DNA of 64,000 bases from Dehalococcoidia bacterium (GTDB lineage Bacteria; Chloroflexota; Dehalococcoidia; Tepidiformales; Tepidiformaceae): NCBI GenBank assembly GCA_020432045.1, contig JAGQHB010000109.1:1-64000 (forward strand), given 5' to 3'. The position numbers and the translations under genes are program-made. Each line of letters opens with the position of its first letter. The stretch's first letter is position 1. Shown in pieces: positions 41,976-50,203 of this stretch. The notes beneath the pieces are model-generated. The model worked only from the letters and a program-made list of their open reading frames with translations, ran no database searches and was not told the DNA's origin.

Positions 41976-43517
41976 ATGGGTTCGCTGCAGGTCCGGCTGT
42001 TTCTCAGCTACCTGGTCATTATCGCTGTAACGCTCGGGCTAACGGCTCTGGGATTGTTTCTGCTGCTTGGCGGGTACCGGGATTCCATTTCTTATGGCAA
42101 CCTGGAAGATGTCGGCGTGCTTATCAACGAACAGGCAAACGCGGAGATCCGGAGTATCCGGGAAGCCAACGTGTCCGGTTCGGAGCAGCTGAGCGGGCAG
42201 GATCTGCTCCTTCTCCTGCGCAGTTTCCTGGAACGGCCGGCGAACGGGCGCGGCGAGACCTCGGTCGTCGTCGTCGACACCTCGGGGGCCGTAATCGCTG
42301 CGGCCTCCGATACGTTGCGTGAAGGAGTTGTATTCAATGGGCTGACACTATCGGCCAACGCTTCGGCGACGAACCCGGAACGTTGCAGAATCGCGACGGA
42401 GCAGAGCGGTGAATTGCTTTGCGTGTCTATGCCGCTTTCGAGCGAAGCGGCGGCCACCTTTGGAGATGCTCACGCTGCGGCCATCGTTGTGGCACGCCCG
42501 GCTGCCACGCTCGGCGAAGTGTTCGGCGACCTGGCGCCGCGGCTGATGTTTTCCGGCCTGATGGGAGTAGCAGCGGCGCTGGGGCTCGGGTTCCTGCTCT
42601 CCCAGAGCGTCGCGTCACCGCTCCGCAAGATCGGACGTGCTGCGCGAAGCGTCGCGCGCGGGAGTTATGGGCAGCGGGTACCGGTGACAGGGCCACGTGA
42701 AGTTCGGGAGGTGGCGACGAACTTCAACCGAATGACGGAAGAGGTGCGGCGCTCTCAGCAGACACTGAGGGACTTCTTGATGAATATCTCGCACGAACTG
42801 AAGACGCCGCTGACCTCGATCCGGGGATTCAGCCAGGCAGTGCTGGACGGGACGATCGAGGACAAGCCCGGTGTCGATCGGTCAGCGAAGATCATCAACG
42901 ATGAGGCGACGCGGGTGTTGCGGCTGGTAGAAGAGCTGCTGGACCTGTCCCGGATGGAAAGTGGGCAGATCTCGATGCGCCAGGAGGACATGGACCTGGC
43001 CGAGCTGCTGGAGCACGTGTCCGAGGTGTTCGCATTGCGGAGCGAGGAAACCGGTGTGGCGCTCACGGTACAGCAGCCGGGGCCACTCCTTCTCCGGGGA
43101 GACTTCGACCGGTTGGAACAGGTGCTGAACAACCTGCTCGACAACGCGTTCCGGCATACGCCGGAGGGCGGCGCAGTCCGCGTGACGGCGCGTCCAGTGC
43201 AACATGGCTTCGTACAGGTCACGGTGAGCGATTCGGGGAAGGGTATCCCGCCCGAGGACCTGCCCCACCTGTTCGAGCGCTTCTACCGCGCCGCGAACGG
43301 ACGGAACGTGCGGGGATACGGCCTGGGGCTGGCGATTACGCGAGAGATCGTGCGCTCGCACGGTGGAGACATCTGGGCGACGAGCGAACGAGGTCGTGGG
43401 ACTTCGTTCGTCTTCACGCTGCCGGCCGGCGGGGGGGCCGTCACCACATCCGGTGCCGCGCGCCCTGCCCGGTTGGCACGCCAGGCTGGTGCTCAGAGCT
43501 CGACGAGCGCCAGCTGA
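41976..43517 (+). CDS. Membrane sensor histidine kinase (PhoR-type)
   Basis: A 513-aa kinase: a membrane helix at about 8-34, an extracytoplasmic sensor to about 180, a second helix (about 190-210), a HAMP domain, then the HisKA domain with NISHELKTPLTSIRG and the ATPase domain (NLLDNAFRHTPEGG, DSGKGIPPEDLPHLFERFYR, GYGLGLAI). It would phosphorylate the regulator before it (22-nt gap). The last 25 nt overlap the convergent APH-like gene. Confidence 0.93.
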   Translation: MGSLQVRLFLSYLVIIAVTLGLTALGLFLLLGGYRDSISYGNLEDVGVLINEQANAEIRSIREANVSGSEQLSGQDLLLLLRSFLERPANGRGETSVVVVDTSGAVIAAASDTLREGVVFNGLTLSANASATNPERCRIATEQSGELLCVSMPLSSEAAATFGDAHAAAIVVARPAATLGEVFGDLAPRLMFSGLMGVAAALGLGFLLSQSVASPLRKIGRAARSVARGSYGQRVPVTGPREVREVATNFNRMTEEVRRSQQTLRDFLMNISHELKTPLTSIRGFSQAVLDGTIEDKPGVDRSAKIINDEATRVLRLVEELLDLSRMESGQISMRQEDMDLAELLEHVSEVFALRSEETGVALTVQQPGPLLLRGDFDRLEQVLNNLLDNAFRHTPEGGAVRVTARPVQHGFVQVTVSDSGKGIPPEDLPHLFERFYRAANGRNVRGYGLGLAITREIVRSHGGDIWATSERGRGTSFVFTLPAGGGAVTTSGAARPARLARQAGAQSSTSAS

Positions 43518-44434
43518 AGCAATTCGACGAGGTGTTCCCAGCTATACCAGGGTGAGGAGCCGTTAAAGGTCACCCAGCCGTGGTAGATGACTCCCAACTC
43601 CCAGAGCCAGCGCGCCCGGAACCAGGCGAGATTTGCGAGTGCTTCGCCACCAGCTGCCATGTAGGCACGGGCAAATGGTGCTGCGTCGGCGGGAGCGAAC
43701 GGCGCACCTTTAAGGTTGGAGAGTGCGATGAGCTGGCCGATGTCCGACCGAAGATCACTAATCCGCGCCTGCTCCCAATCAACCACCGCGGCGACGCGGC
43801 CGGCGCGGAAAAGGTAGTTGAAGACATTGATATCGCCCTGGCAGAGTGCCAGGTGCCCGTCTTTCGGCACGGCGGCACGCAATCGTTGCTCCGAAGCTAT
43901 CAGCAGAGGCTCGGTGTCACCAACGAACTTGCGAAGGCGCGCCTGAACAACATCGAGCTCGGCGTGGAGGGCGGCGGTGGGCGAATGTGGCACGCCAAGA
44001 AATGCAAAGGCGCCGGCGGCCCAATTGACCTGGTGAACCGTGGCGACCATCGCGGCGAACGCCTCGTAGCTCGCTTCGCGGCCAGCGACGCCCATATGGG
44101 GAGCGTCGATGTATTCGAGCAGCAAGAAGGGCGCACCGAGCACCGACGGTTCAGCCTCACGGCCGAGGACCCGTGGGACGGGGACGGCGGTGCCAGCAAG
44201 GGCTTCAAGGACGCGGCCTTCGCGAAGCACATCGTAGGGCTCGAAGATGCCGTGCAGTCGTTGGAGCCGGAGGACGGCCTCGGGCCAGGGCCCACCGGAG
44301 ATTTTGATACGGCAAGTGATGTTCGACGCGCCGCCTTCGAGCTGCTCGATTGCTGTGACAGTTGCGGTGGTGTGTCCTCGCCGGGCTTGGAGCCAGTGGG
44401 AGACGACGGCAGGGTCTGGTAGCAGTTCAGGCAT
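43493..44434 (-). CDS. Aminoglycoside phosphotransferase (APH)-family kinase-like protein
   Basis: A 313-aa protein kinase-like fold enzyme of the APH family. ATP site segments (GGASNITCRI, AVLRLQR), the catalytic loop LCQGDINVFNYLF, where the usual H-G-D is Q-G-D, and the metal-binding DWEQA are visible. Such proteins phosphorylate small molecules, and some are acyl-CoA dehydrogenase partners. The first catalytic-loop residue being Gln is unusual but does not exclude activity. ATG 44434 is chosen; the longer frame overlaps the sigma-factor gene on the other strand. Confidence 0.82.
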   Translation of the reverse strand: MPELLPDPAVVSHWLQARRGHTTATVTAIEQLEGGASNITCRIKISGGPWPEAVLRLQRLHGIFEPYDVLREGRVLEALAGTAVPVPRVLGREAEPSVLGAPFLLLEYIDAPHMGVAGREASYEAFAAMVATVHQVNWAAGAFAFLGVPHSPTAALHAELDVVQARLRKFVGDTEPLLIASEQRLRAAVPKDGHLALCQGDINVFNYLFRAGRVAAVVDWEQARISDLRSDIGQLIALSNLKGAPFAPADAAPFARAYMAAGGEALANLAWFRARWLWELGVIYHGWVTFNGSSPWYSWEHLVELLQLALVEL

Positions 44435-44495
44435 CGACACGACGAGCAATGGTAAGGAATGATCATTCCGCGCGCTCCGAACGTAGGTGTAGCTG

Positions 44496-45071
44496 ATGCA
44501 GGACTTCGGGCGACTCGACGACACTGAACTCCTCCGTACCGTTGCAGGCGGCGACGAGGGCGCACTCGGCGAGCTGTACGACCGGTTCCACCGGCCCTGT
44601 TACGCCTTCGCTCTGCGGATGCTTGGGGCGGAGGCGGATGCCGAAGAGGCTGTCCAGGAAGCATTCGTCCGGGCATGGCGGAACGCCCACCTGTACGACA
44701 ATGCGAAGGCGGGGGGGCAGACCTGGCTGATCTCGATCACGCGCAACCTCTGCATCGACGAGCTGCGGCGAAGGCGGCGGCGGGCGGCGGAGGCTACTAC
44801 GCTGGACGACGTTGCGGAGCCCCCCGACCCCGGCCGCACGGACGTAGAGGCCGAGCGAGCTATGCTGCGAACCCAGGTGCGGCGGGCGTTGGAGTTGCTC
44901 CCCGGGGAGCAGAGAAGTGCGATCGAGCTCGTTTATTTTCATGGGCTGACGAGCCAGGAGGTGGGCAACGTCTTGAAAGTTCCGGCACCAACGGTGCGGA
45001 GCCGGCTACGTCTCGGGCTCTTGAAGCTGGGCGGGACGCTTCGTGAGCAAGGAGTAACGAGCCTTGGTTGA
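44496..45071 (+). CDS. ECF-type RNA polymerase sigma factor
   Basis: A 191-aa sigma-70-family factor with region 2 (ELYDRFHRPCYAFALRMLGAEADAEEAVQEAFVRAWRN) and region 4 (ALELLPGEQRSAIELVYFHGLTSQEVGNVL). No region 1 or 3 is present, which fits the extracytoplasmic-function group. It overlaps the anti-sigma gene by 8 nt, and the two probably respond to an envelope signal. The target promoters are not visible. Confidence 0.93.
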   Translation: MQDFGRLDDTELLRTVAGGDEGALGELYDRFHRPCYAFALRMLGAEADAEEAVQEAFVRAWRNAHLYDNAKAGGQTWLISITRNLCIDELRRRRRRAAEATTLDDVAEPPDPGRTDVEAERAMLRTQVRRALELLPGEQRSAIELVYFHGLTSQEVGNVLKVPAPTVRSRLRLGLLKLGGTLREQGVTSLG

Positions 45072-45804
45072 CGAACACGGTCATCCTGAAAGCCTGCTGG
45101 CCGAGCTGGCCCTGGGTGTCCTCGCGGAAGACGAGGCTGTTGCCGTGCGGCACCATGTAGCTGCCTGTTTGAGCTGCCGAGCCGAATACGAAGAGATGGA
45201 ACGCGTAGCGACGCTGCTACCGTTCGGGATAGAGGAAGCAGCACCGCCAGACGGGCTCCGGCAATCTATCCTGAAACAGGTTGCGAGCGACGCGCATCAG
45301 CTGCGAAGCACGCCCGTTGTCCTGAAGCGGAGGCCCGTGTTCTGGTGGGCGGCAGCTGCCGCTTCCGCTCTCATCGTCGCATCCGTGGCGGCGTTCGTTG
45401 GTTACGCGGCGAGTGCAGGGCCGGACAAGGGCAACGACCGTGCCGAACAGGTCGTTGAAGCCGCAGCACGGGGAGACCTGGAACTGGCCAGGGCCGCCGA
45501 TGGGGATGTGTCGATGACGTTCGTTCACGCTCCAGGGGCGCGAGAAGGGTTCCTGTGGGTGCATGACCTTCCGCCCCTGCCATCAGGAAAGGCCTATCAG
45601 GCGTGGTTTACGCCCGACCTGTCCACGTTCGAACCGAGCACCGTGTTCACCCTGGCTTCCGGTGGGGCATGGCTCAAGGCAACAGGCCCTCTTGATGGGT
45701 TCGTGGCGATGGGGCTCACGATTGAAGACAAGGATGGCGCGGACGCGCCGTCCTCCGCACCGTTCATCGTGGTGATGCTGGAGGGATCTGCACAGCGGCG
45801 CTAG
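45064..45804 (+). CDS. Membrane anti-sigma factor (RskA-type, zinc-binding)
   Basis: A 246-aa protein with an N-terminal ZAS domain (HHVAACLSC, the H-x3-C-x2-C zinc motif), one membrane helix (about 98-121; VFWWAAAAASALIVASVAAF) and an extracytoplasmic RskA-like domain (about 140-246; LPPLPSGKAYQAWFTP). It would hold the sigma factor until a signal releases it. The start is TTG 45064, with AAGGAG about 10 nt upstream, 8 nt inside the sigma gene. Confidence 0.9.
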   Translation: MVDEHGHPESLLAELALGVLAEDEAVAVRHHVAACLSCRAEYEEMERVATLLPFGIEEAAPPDGLRQSILKQVASDAHQLRSTPVVLKRRPVFWWAAAAASALIVASVAAFVGYAASAGPDKGNDRAEQVVEAAARGDLELARAADGDVSMTFVHAPGAREGFLWVHDLPPLPSGKAYQAWFTPDLSTFEPSTVFTLASGGAWLKATGPLDGFVAMGLTIEDKDGADAPSSAPFIVVMLEGSAQRR

Positions 45805-46604
45805 CCGCCGGAAAGCACGCGCGTAACCGGCTCCACGGTGGCGTCTGATTCGGCGAGGGCGATTGCGCCTGTCTGCTTCAGCTCCTGGAGCTGGGCGCGG
45901 AAGTCGGCGAAGTGGCGAAGCATGACGCCGAGGTGGATGTAGACCGCGAATCCAAGGTCACGGGCTTCCTGGGGCGTCACGAGCCACGTATTCAGCAGCT
46001 GCGGGATGCCGGCAAGGTCGGAGGCGGCACGGATGATGACTTCCCGGGATTTGAGGCCGTCGACAAACACCATGTCTGCGCCGGCAGCACGATAGCGGCG
46101 GGCGCGAGCCATCGCGTCGTCCCACCCGTTGGGCTGGAGGGCATCCGTGCGGGCAATAATGACGAGTGACGGATCCGTTCGGGCCGCAACGGCAGCGCGA
46201 ACTTTCAACTCCATGTCCTCGGCCGGAATCACGCGCTTGCCTTCGAGGAAGCCGCAGCGCTTGGGCCATTCCTGGTCCTCGATGTGAAGTGCGGCAACAC
46301 CTGCGCGTTCGTAGACGCCGATCGTGCGGGCGACGTTAGCTTCGTTTCCGTAGCCAGTGTCGGCGTCAGCGATAACGGGGACGGACACGGACGAAGCGAT
46401 GCGCGCGGCGTTCGCGGACATCTCGCCGAGGCCGATCATGCCCATGTCCGGCAGGCCATGGGAAGCGGCCGTGCCAAAGCCCGTCATGTAAACGGCGTCG
46501 AATCCCACGTCCTCGCTCAGTCTTGCCTGGACACCATCGAAGACGAACGGAGCAACCACCGTGCCACGGCTCATGAGATCTCGGAGGCGCGCGCCGGGTG
46601 TCAT
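45801..46604 (-). CDS. Isocitrate lyase/PEP mutase-family enzyme
   Basis: A 267-aa TIM-barrel lyase or mutase of the PEP-mutase/methylisocitrate lyase superfamily. It has the metal site DADTGYGNEANV, a family signature with Cys (KRCGFLEGK; the usual His is Phe), and IARTDA. Candidates are oxaloacetate decarboxylase, 2-methylisocitrate lyase-like or carboxyvinyl-type activities; I cannot choose. Its ATG overlaps the stop of the SnoaL-like gene upstream, and its end overlaps the anti-sigma gene tail to tail by 4 nt. Confidence 0.88.
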   Translation of the reverse strand: MTPGARLRDLMSRGTVVAPFVFDGVQARLSEDVGFDAVYMTGFGTAASHGLPDMGMIGLGEMSANAARIASSVSVPVIADADTGYGNEANVARTIGVYERAGVAALHIEDQEWPKRCGFLEGKRVIPAEDMELKVRAAVAARTDPSLVIIARTDALQPNGWDDAMARARRYRAAGADMVFVDGLKSREVIIRAASDLAGIPQLLNTWLVTPQEARDLGFAVYIHLGVMLRHFADFRAQLQELKQTGAIALAESDATVEPVTRVLSGG

Positions 46605-46996
46605 CTGCTTGTCTCCACGAGAGCGGCAGTGGCCGCGGAATCGAGGTACTCCTCGACGCGAGTTACAAGGCCTGCGGAGTCAACCGTGAAGACGATCGCT
46701 GCGGGTATTTCCACGGCCGTGCCGGAAGGGCCGATGCCCCGAAGGACGTGCTGCTGGAGGACGCGCCCGTCACCGGTGAGGGTACGCCGGATGTCGCCGT
46801 ACTTAAGCCCCCGGACGTTCCGGCCCACCCATCGGGGGACACGGAGGTTGGCGGTAACATCCTGCTCAAGATTGCCGGTGTTGTGCCAAACCAGAGCTCC
46901 CGGGTGATAGAGGCGTTGGAGCGTATCCGTGTCTCCGGCCTCTATGGCCGCGAAGAAGCGGGCCACGACGGCTTCCGGGGCTGTATTCGAATCCAT
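46601..46996 (-). CDS. SnoaL/NTF2-like protein
   Basis: A 131-aa cone-fold protein with the family start (VVARFFAAIEAGDTDTLQRLYHPGALVWHN) and end (GLVTRVEEYLDSAA). Members are isomerases, cyclases or binding proteins with various small molecules. It is coupled by ATGA to the PEP-mutase-like gene, so the two may act on one substrate. TAAGCT lies 6 nt before the ATG, without a ribosome site. Confidence 0.85.
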   Translation of the reverse strand: MDSNTAPEAVVARFFAAIEAGDTDTLQRLYHPGALVWHNTGNLEQDVTANLRVPRWVGRNVRGLKYGDIRRTLTGDGRVLQQHVLRGIGPSGTAVEIPAAIVFTVDSAGLVTRVEEYLDSAATAALVETSR

Positions 46997-47002
46997 CGGG
47001 CG

Positions 47003-47008
47003 AGCTTA
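47003..47008 (-). promoter_or_regulatory. Putative -10 box TAAGCT for a leaderless start
   Basis: TAAGCT on the minus strand ends 6 nt before ATG 46996. Confidence 0.5.
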
Positions 47009-47043
47009 GGGCGGTTATCCCGAGCACTCAACGGGGACTCACG

Positions 47044-47529
47044 TCAGAGACGTACAGCGAGCCGCTCATGGGCCCAGTGGGTAATGGCGATTGCGAGGGC
47101 GTCCGCTGCATCAGAGGGAGTGGGCGCCCGCTGCAGGGCGAGCTGCAACCGCACCATCTCGGCCACCTGGGCCTTATCCCCGTGGCCATAGCCCGCGACG
47201 GTCTGCTTCACCAGGTTTGGGGCGTATTCATGCACGGCGAGCCCCGCTTCGGCGAGGCCAAGGATGGCTGCTGCTCGTGCGTGACCGAGAGCGAGGGCGG
47301 AGCGGGCGTTAACGGATACGAATGATGATTCGATAGCACCGGTCTCCGCCTGCCATTCGACGACGGCGGCCCGTACGGCGTCCTTTAGGGCCATGAGCCG
47401 CGCAGCGATCGAGGCGTCGGGGCGCGTGCGGGCGACGCCGTGGTGCACATGACGGCAGCGGTCGCCATCCACTTCGATGACGCCGATACCGGTGGTGTTG
47501 AGGCCGGGGTCAATTCCGATGATTCGCAC
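47044..47529 (-). CDS. ruvC: Holliday junction resolvase RuvC
   Basis: A 161-aa nuclease that cuts Holliday junctions in recombination. The catalytic acids are in GIDPGLNTTG, AIESSFV and the C-terminal DAADALAIAITH. The GTG at 47529 gives the usual start (RIIGIDPG) and has TACCCT 6 nt upstream. It follows yebC, a common pairing. ruvA and ruvB are not in the window. Confidence 0.95.
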   Translation of the reverse strand: MRIIGIDPGLNTTGIGVIEVDGDRCRHVHHGVARTRPDASIAARLMALKDAVRAAVVEWQAETGAIESSFVSVNARSALALGHARAAAILGLAEAGLAVHEYAPNLVKQTVAGYGHGDKAQVAEMVRLQLALQRAPTPSDAADALAIAITHWAHERLAVRL

Positions 47530-47535
47530 TCCGAC

Positions 47536-47541
47536 AGGGTA
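47536..47541 (-). promoter_or_regulatory. Putative -10 box TACCCT for a leaderless start
   Basis: On the minus strand TACCCT ends 6 nt before the ruvC GTG at 47529, with no ribosome site. Confidence 0.5.
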
Positions 47542-47573
47542 CGCCGCGGGCGGCAATGCTCGCAGCGCCGATG

Positions 47574-48323
47574 TCAGCCGGAATACGAGGCCATCACCTC
47601 GTCGGTGAAGTCGACATTGGAGTAAACACGCTGGACGTCTTCCAGGTCCTCCAGGGCCTCCAGGAGGCGCATCGCCTGGTGGGCAGCCTTGGTATCCAAC
47701 TCGATGAGGTTCGTCGGCACCATGGCGAAGTCGGCGTTCTCGATGGTGAAGCCGGTTTCTTCGAGCTTCTTCCTCACCTGTTCCAGGTCGGTCGGGGCCG
47801 TCTGCACTTCGACAAGGTCCGTCTGCGGGTCGACATCTTCAGCACCCGCATCAATCGCCGCCAGGGCTACATCGTCTGCATCGGCGTCGACGAGCGGAAT
47901 GGTAATGACGCCCTTTGGTTCGAACTGCCAGGCGACGGACCCGGTTTCGCCAAGGTTCCCGCCAGCGCGTGTGAACTGATGGCGCACCTCTGACACGGTG
48001 CGATTACGGTTGTCGGTGAGGACTGCAACGAGGACGGCGGTCCCGCCGGGGCCGTACCCCTCGTAGGTAATCTCTTCGAGCGCTTCATCGCCGGCACCGC
48101 CGATAGCCTTCGCGATCGCGCGCTCGATGTTGTCGTTGGGGACATTGTTCTGCTTGGCGCGTTGAATCGCCAGGCGAAGCTTGAAGTTCGCGGTGGGATC
48201 AGGGCCGCCTTGCTTCGCGGCGAGGATGATTTCACGCGAGAGACGAGTAAAGATGGCGCCGCGCTTGGCGTCGTTGACGCCCTTGGCGCGCTTGATCGTG
48301 GCCCACTTGGAATGTCCTGACAT
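47574..48323 (-). CDS. yebC: YebC/PmpR-family regulatory protein
   Basis: A 249-aa DUF28/TACO1-family protein with the signature start MSGHSKWATIKRAKGVNDAKRG and the middle block EITYEGYGPGGTAVLVAVLTDNRNRT. Family members act in transcription control or help ribosomes through difficult stretches. ATG 48323 is the conserved family start; the frame extends further without similarity. It is upstream of ruvC with a 44-nt gap. Confidence 0.95.
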   Translation of the reverse strand: MSGHSKWATIKRAKGVNDAKRGAIFTRLSREIILAAKQGGPDPTANFKLRLAIQRAKQNNVPNDNIERAIAKAIGGAGDEALEEITYEGYGPGGTAVLVAVLTDNRNRTVSEVRHQFTRAGGNLGETGSVAWQFEPKGVITIPLVDADADDVALAAIDAGAEDVDPQTDLVEVQTAPTDLEQVRKKLEETGFTIENADFAMVPTNLIELDTKAAHQAMRLLEALEDLEDVQRVYSNVDFTDEVMASYSG

Positions 48324-48415
48324 TGCGCGTACCAACCCATCACGATGTACAACTTGTCCCCGGAGTGTACGAAACGGCCTGCCGCAGAGGCGAGTGCCGG
48401 CAGGGTGGAACATGC

Positions 48416-48453
48416 GAAAGCCCCCGGTCGCGGAACCGGGGGCTTTCTTGTTT
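48416..48453 (+). terminator. Thirteen-bp perfect terminator stem
   Basis: GAAAGCCCCCGGT (48416-48428) and its exact complement (48435-48447) form a stem with a 6-nt loop, followed on the plus strand by TTGTTT. The A-run/T-run symmetry could let it work in both directions. No plus-strand gene ends here, so it may end a small RNA starting near 48350. Confidence 0.65.
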
Positions 48454-48554
48454 CGGCTTCCAAGGGGATGGGAAGAGGTAGGAGAAGGGATTGGGAGCCG
48501 TATGAACCTGAGATAGGTTTTGCGAGTCCGCGACCAACGGATTCGCCGGAGCAG

Positions 48555-48614
48555 GGGTTGTCACGGAGATGCCGCTTGCGCGGCGTGGCGGGGAAGGGAT
48601 TTCCGTGACAACCC
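48555..48614. repeat. Long-loop inverted repeat with nested hairpin
   Basis: Arms GGGTTGTCACGGA (48555-48567) and their exact reverse complement (48602-48614) flank 34 nt that hold a smaller GCCGC-TTGC-GCGGC hairpin. It resembles a REP-like extragenic palindrome or a structured RNA. Only one copy was noticed in the window. Confidence 0.55.
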
Positions 48615-48697
48615 TAACTCCGTGTCCAAAAGGTAGCCCGGCCGTGTGAAGCGGGAATGGGCGGACCGTAAACGCTCTGCAAAATCCACCGGAATGC

Positions 48698-50167
48698 TCA
48701 GCCGGTGGCCCGGCCGTAGCGGTCCAGGAGTGACCGCAGGTGGCCGGTCAAGCCCTCGGGCAGCTGGTCCCACGAGAAGCGCCAGCCCCAGTTCCCCTCG
48801 CCGGTGCCGGGAACATTCATTCGCGCTTCCGTGCCGAGTCCGAGCAGATCCTGCATCGGGACCACCGCCAGGCGGGCAACGGACATGAACGCAGCCCTGA
48901 CCAGGGCCGCTACGGGGTCCGAGGGCTCGTAGCCGATATAGGAGGCGAGGTTCTCGCGGACATGAGCGGGTTGCTCGTCCCACCAACCTAGCGTCGTGTT
49001 GTTGTCGTGCGTACCGGTGTAGACGACGGCACCGGGTGCATGGTTGTGCGGCAGATAGAGGTTCGTCGCATCAGAATCGAACGCGAACTGGAGCACCAGC
49101 ATCCCGGGAAAGCGAAGTCCATCACGAAGTTCAACGACGTCCGGCGTAATCAGCCCGAGATCCTCGGCCACGATCGAACCGGGTGGCAACTGGTGAGCGA
49201 CCGCGTCGAAGAATGCCCTGCCGGGCCCGGTCACCCACTGGCCGTGGATGGCGGTTGGTTCGTCAGCCGGGATCTCCCAGGCCGCGGCAAAACCGCGAAA
49301 GTGGTCGATGCGTAGTGTGTCGTAGAGCTGGAACATGCGGCGCAGGCGGGCGCGCCAATAGGGGAAGCCGGCGGCCGCCTCGACATCCCAGCGATACAGT
49401 GGCGTACCCCAGCGCTGGCCCGTGGTGGAGAAGTAGTCAGGGGGAACGCCGCCGACCACAGCCGGGTTGCCGGACGCATCGAGTTTGAACGCCTGTTGGT
49501 GGGCCCAGACGTCCGACGAATGGAGCGCAGGAAAGATGGGGAGATCGCCGAGGACGGCAACGCGCGATTCCGCGGCGTAGGTCCGGACAGCACCCCACTG
49601 GCGCGCGAAGCAGAACTGGACGAACTGGTGGAAGCGAATTTCGGGGGCAAACTCGCGGCGCGCGGAAGTCAGCGTTGTTGGGTCGCGCGATGCCAGTCCT
49701 CGAGGCCATGACTGCCAGGGTGCCCCGAACTGCCCTTCGAGCGTCGCGAAGAGGGCCCAGTCATCGAGCCACCACGCTTCCTCTGCGGCGAACCGGTCCA
49801 GATCCGCTCCGGACCGGCCATCGAGCGCAGAGAATGCTTCTCGCAGGGCCTGATCCCTGATCTGTTGGGCGGCAGCGAAGTCGGCGCGATGCGTCGCGCC
49901 CGTCACCACGGCGGGTGGCGTTTCCGGCCCGAGCACTTCGACGGAGACGAGCGCAGGGTTTCCCGCGAACGACGAAAGGGCGAAATAGGGTGACGAGCCT
50001 GAGCCGGGCGGGTTGAGCGGCAGTACCTGCCACGTGCGTATGCCTGCAGCCGCAAGGAAGTCGATAAACCGGAGGGCTTCGGCGCCAAGGTCGCCGGCGC
50101 CGTGTGGGCCCGGAAGGGATGTGACGTGGAGCAGCACACCGGCTGAGCGGGATTCAAGAAGTGACAC
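48698..50167 (-). CDS. malQ: 4-alpha-glucanotransferase MalQ
   Basis: About 489 aa, a GH77 amylomaltase that rearranges alpha-1,4-glucans. It has the family start RSAGVLLHVTSLPGPHGAGDLG, the nucleophile/acid region YDTLRIDHFRGFAAAWEIP, the catalytic Glu in IVAEDLGLITPDV, and YTGTHDNNTTLGWW. GTG 50167 is preferred over GTG 50185 because TACATT lies 8 nt upstream of it and no ribosome site is seen for either. It is a single-gene unit. Confidence 0.95.
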   Translation of the reverse strand: MSLLESRSAGVLLHVTSLPGPHGAGDLGAEALRFIDFLAAAGIRTWQVLPLNPPGSGSSPYFALSSFAGNPALVSVEVLGPETPPAVVTGATHRADFAAAQQIRDQALREAFSALDGRSGADLDRFAAEEAWWLDDWALFATLEGQFGAPWQSWPRGLASRDPTTLTSARREFAPEIRFHQFVQFCFARQWGAVRTYAAESRVAVLGDLPIFPALHSSDVWAHQQAFKLDASGNPAVVGGVPPDYFSTTGQRWGTPLYRWDVEAAAGFPYWRARLRRMFQLYDTLRIDHFRGFAAAWEIPADEPTAIHGQWVTGPGRAFFDAVAHQLPPGSIVAEDLGLITPDVVELRDGLRFPGMLVLQFAFDSDATNLYLPHNHAPGAVVYTGTHDNNTTLGWWDEQPAHVRENLASYIGYEPSDPVAALVRAAFMSVARLAVVPMQDLLGLGTEARMNVPGTGEGNWGWRFSWDQLPEGLTGHLRSLLDRYGRATG

Positions 50168-50175
50168 GGGTAGCC

Positions 50176-50181
50176 AATGTA
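50176..50181 (-). promoter_or_regulatory. Putative -10 box TACATT for a leaderless start
   Basis: On the minus strand TACATT ends 8 nt before the malQ GTG at 50167. Confidence 0.45.
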
Positions 50182-50203
50182 TCACGCGTCCCCACGAGGG
50201 AGG

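Larger units (their letters stand above)
48324..48697. other. Gene-free gap with three hairpins
   Basis: This 374-nt stretch between yebC and malQ (both minus) has no convincing ORF. It contains a CCTGCCG/CGGCAGG hairpin (48378-48404), a perfect 13-bp terminator-like stem and a 13-bp long-loop inverted repeat (listed separately). The part from 48460 to 48550 is purine-rich on the plus strand and otherwise featureless. Confidence 0.6.

Noticed and set aside
43493-43517. 25-nt overlap of the kinase and APH-like genes as a possible annotation error
   Set aside because: Both stops are clear and both proteins have normal C-termini, so it is an ordinary tail-to-tail overlap in a compact genome.
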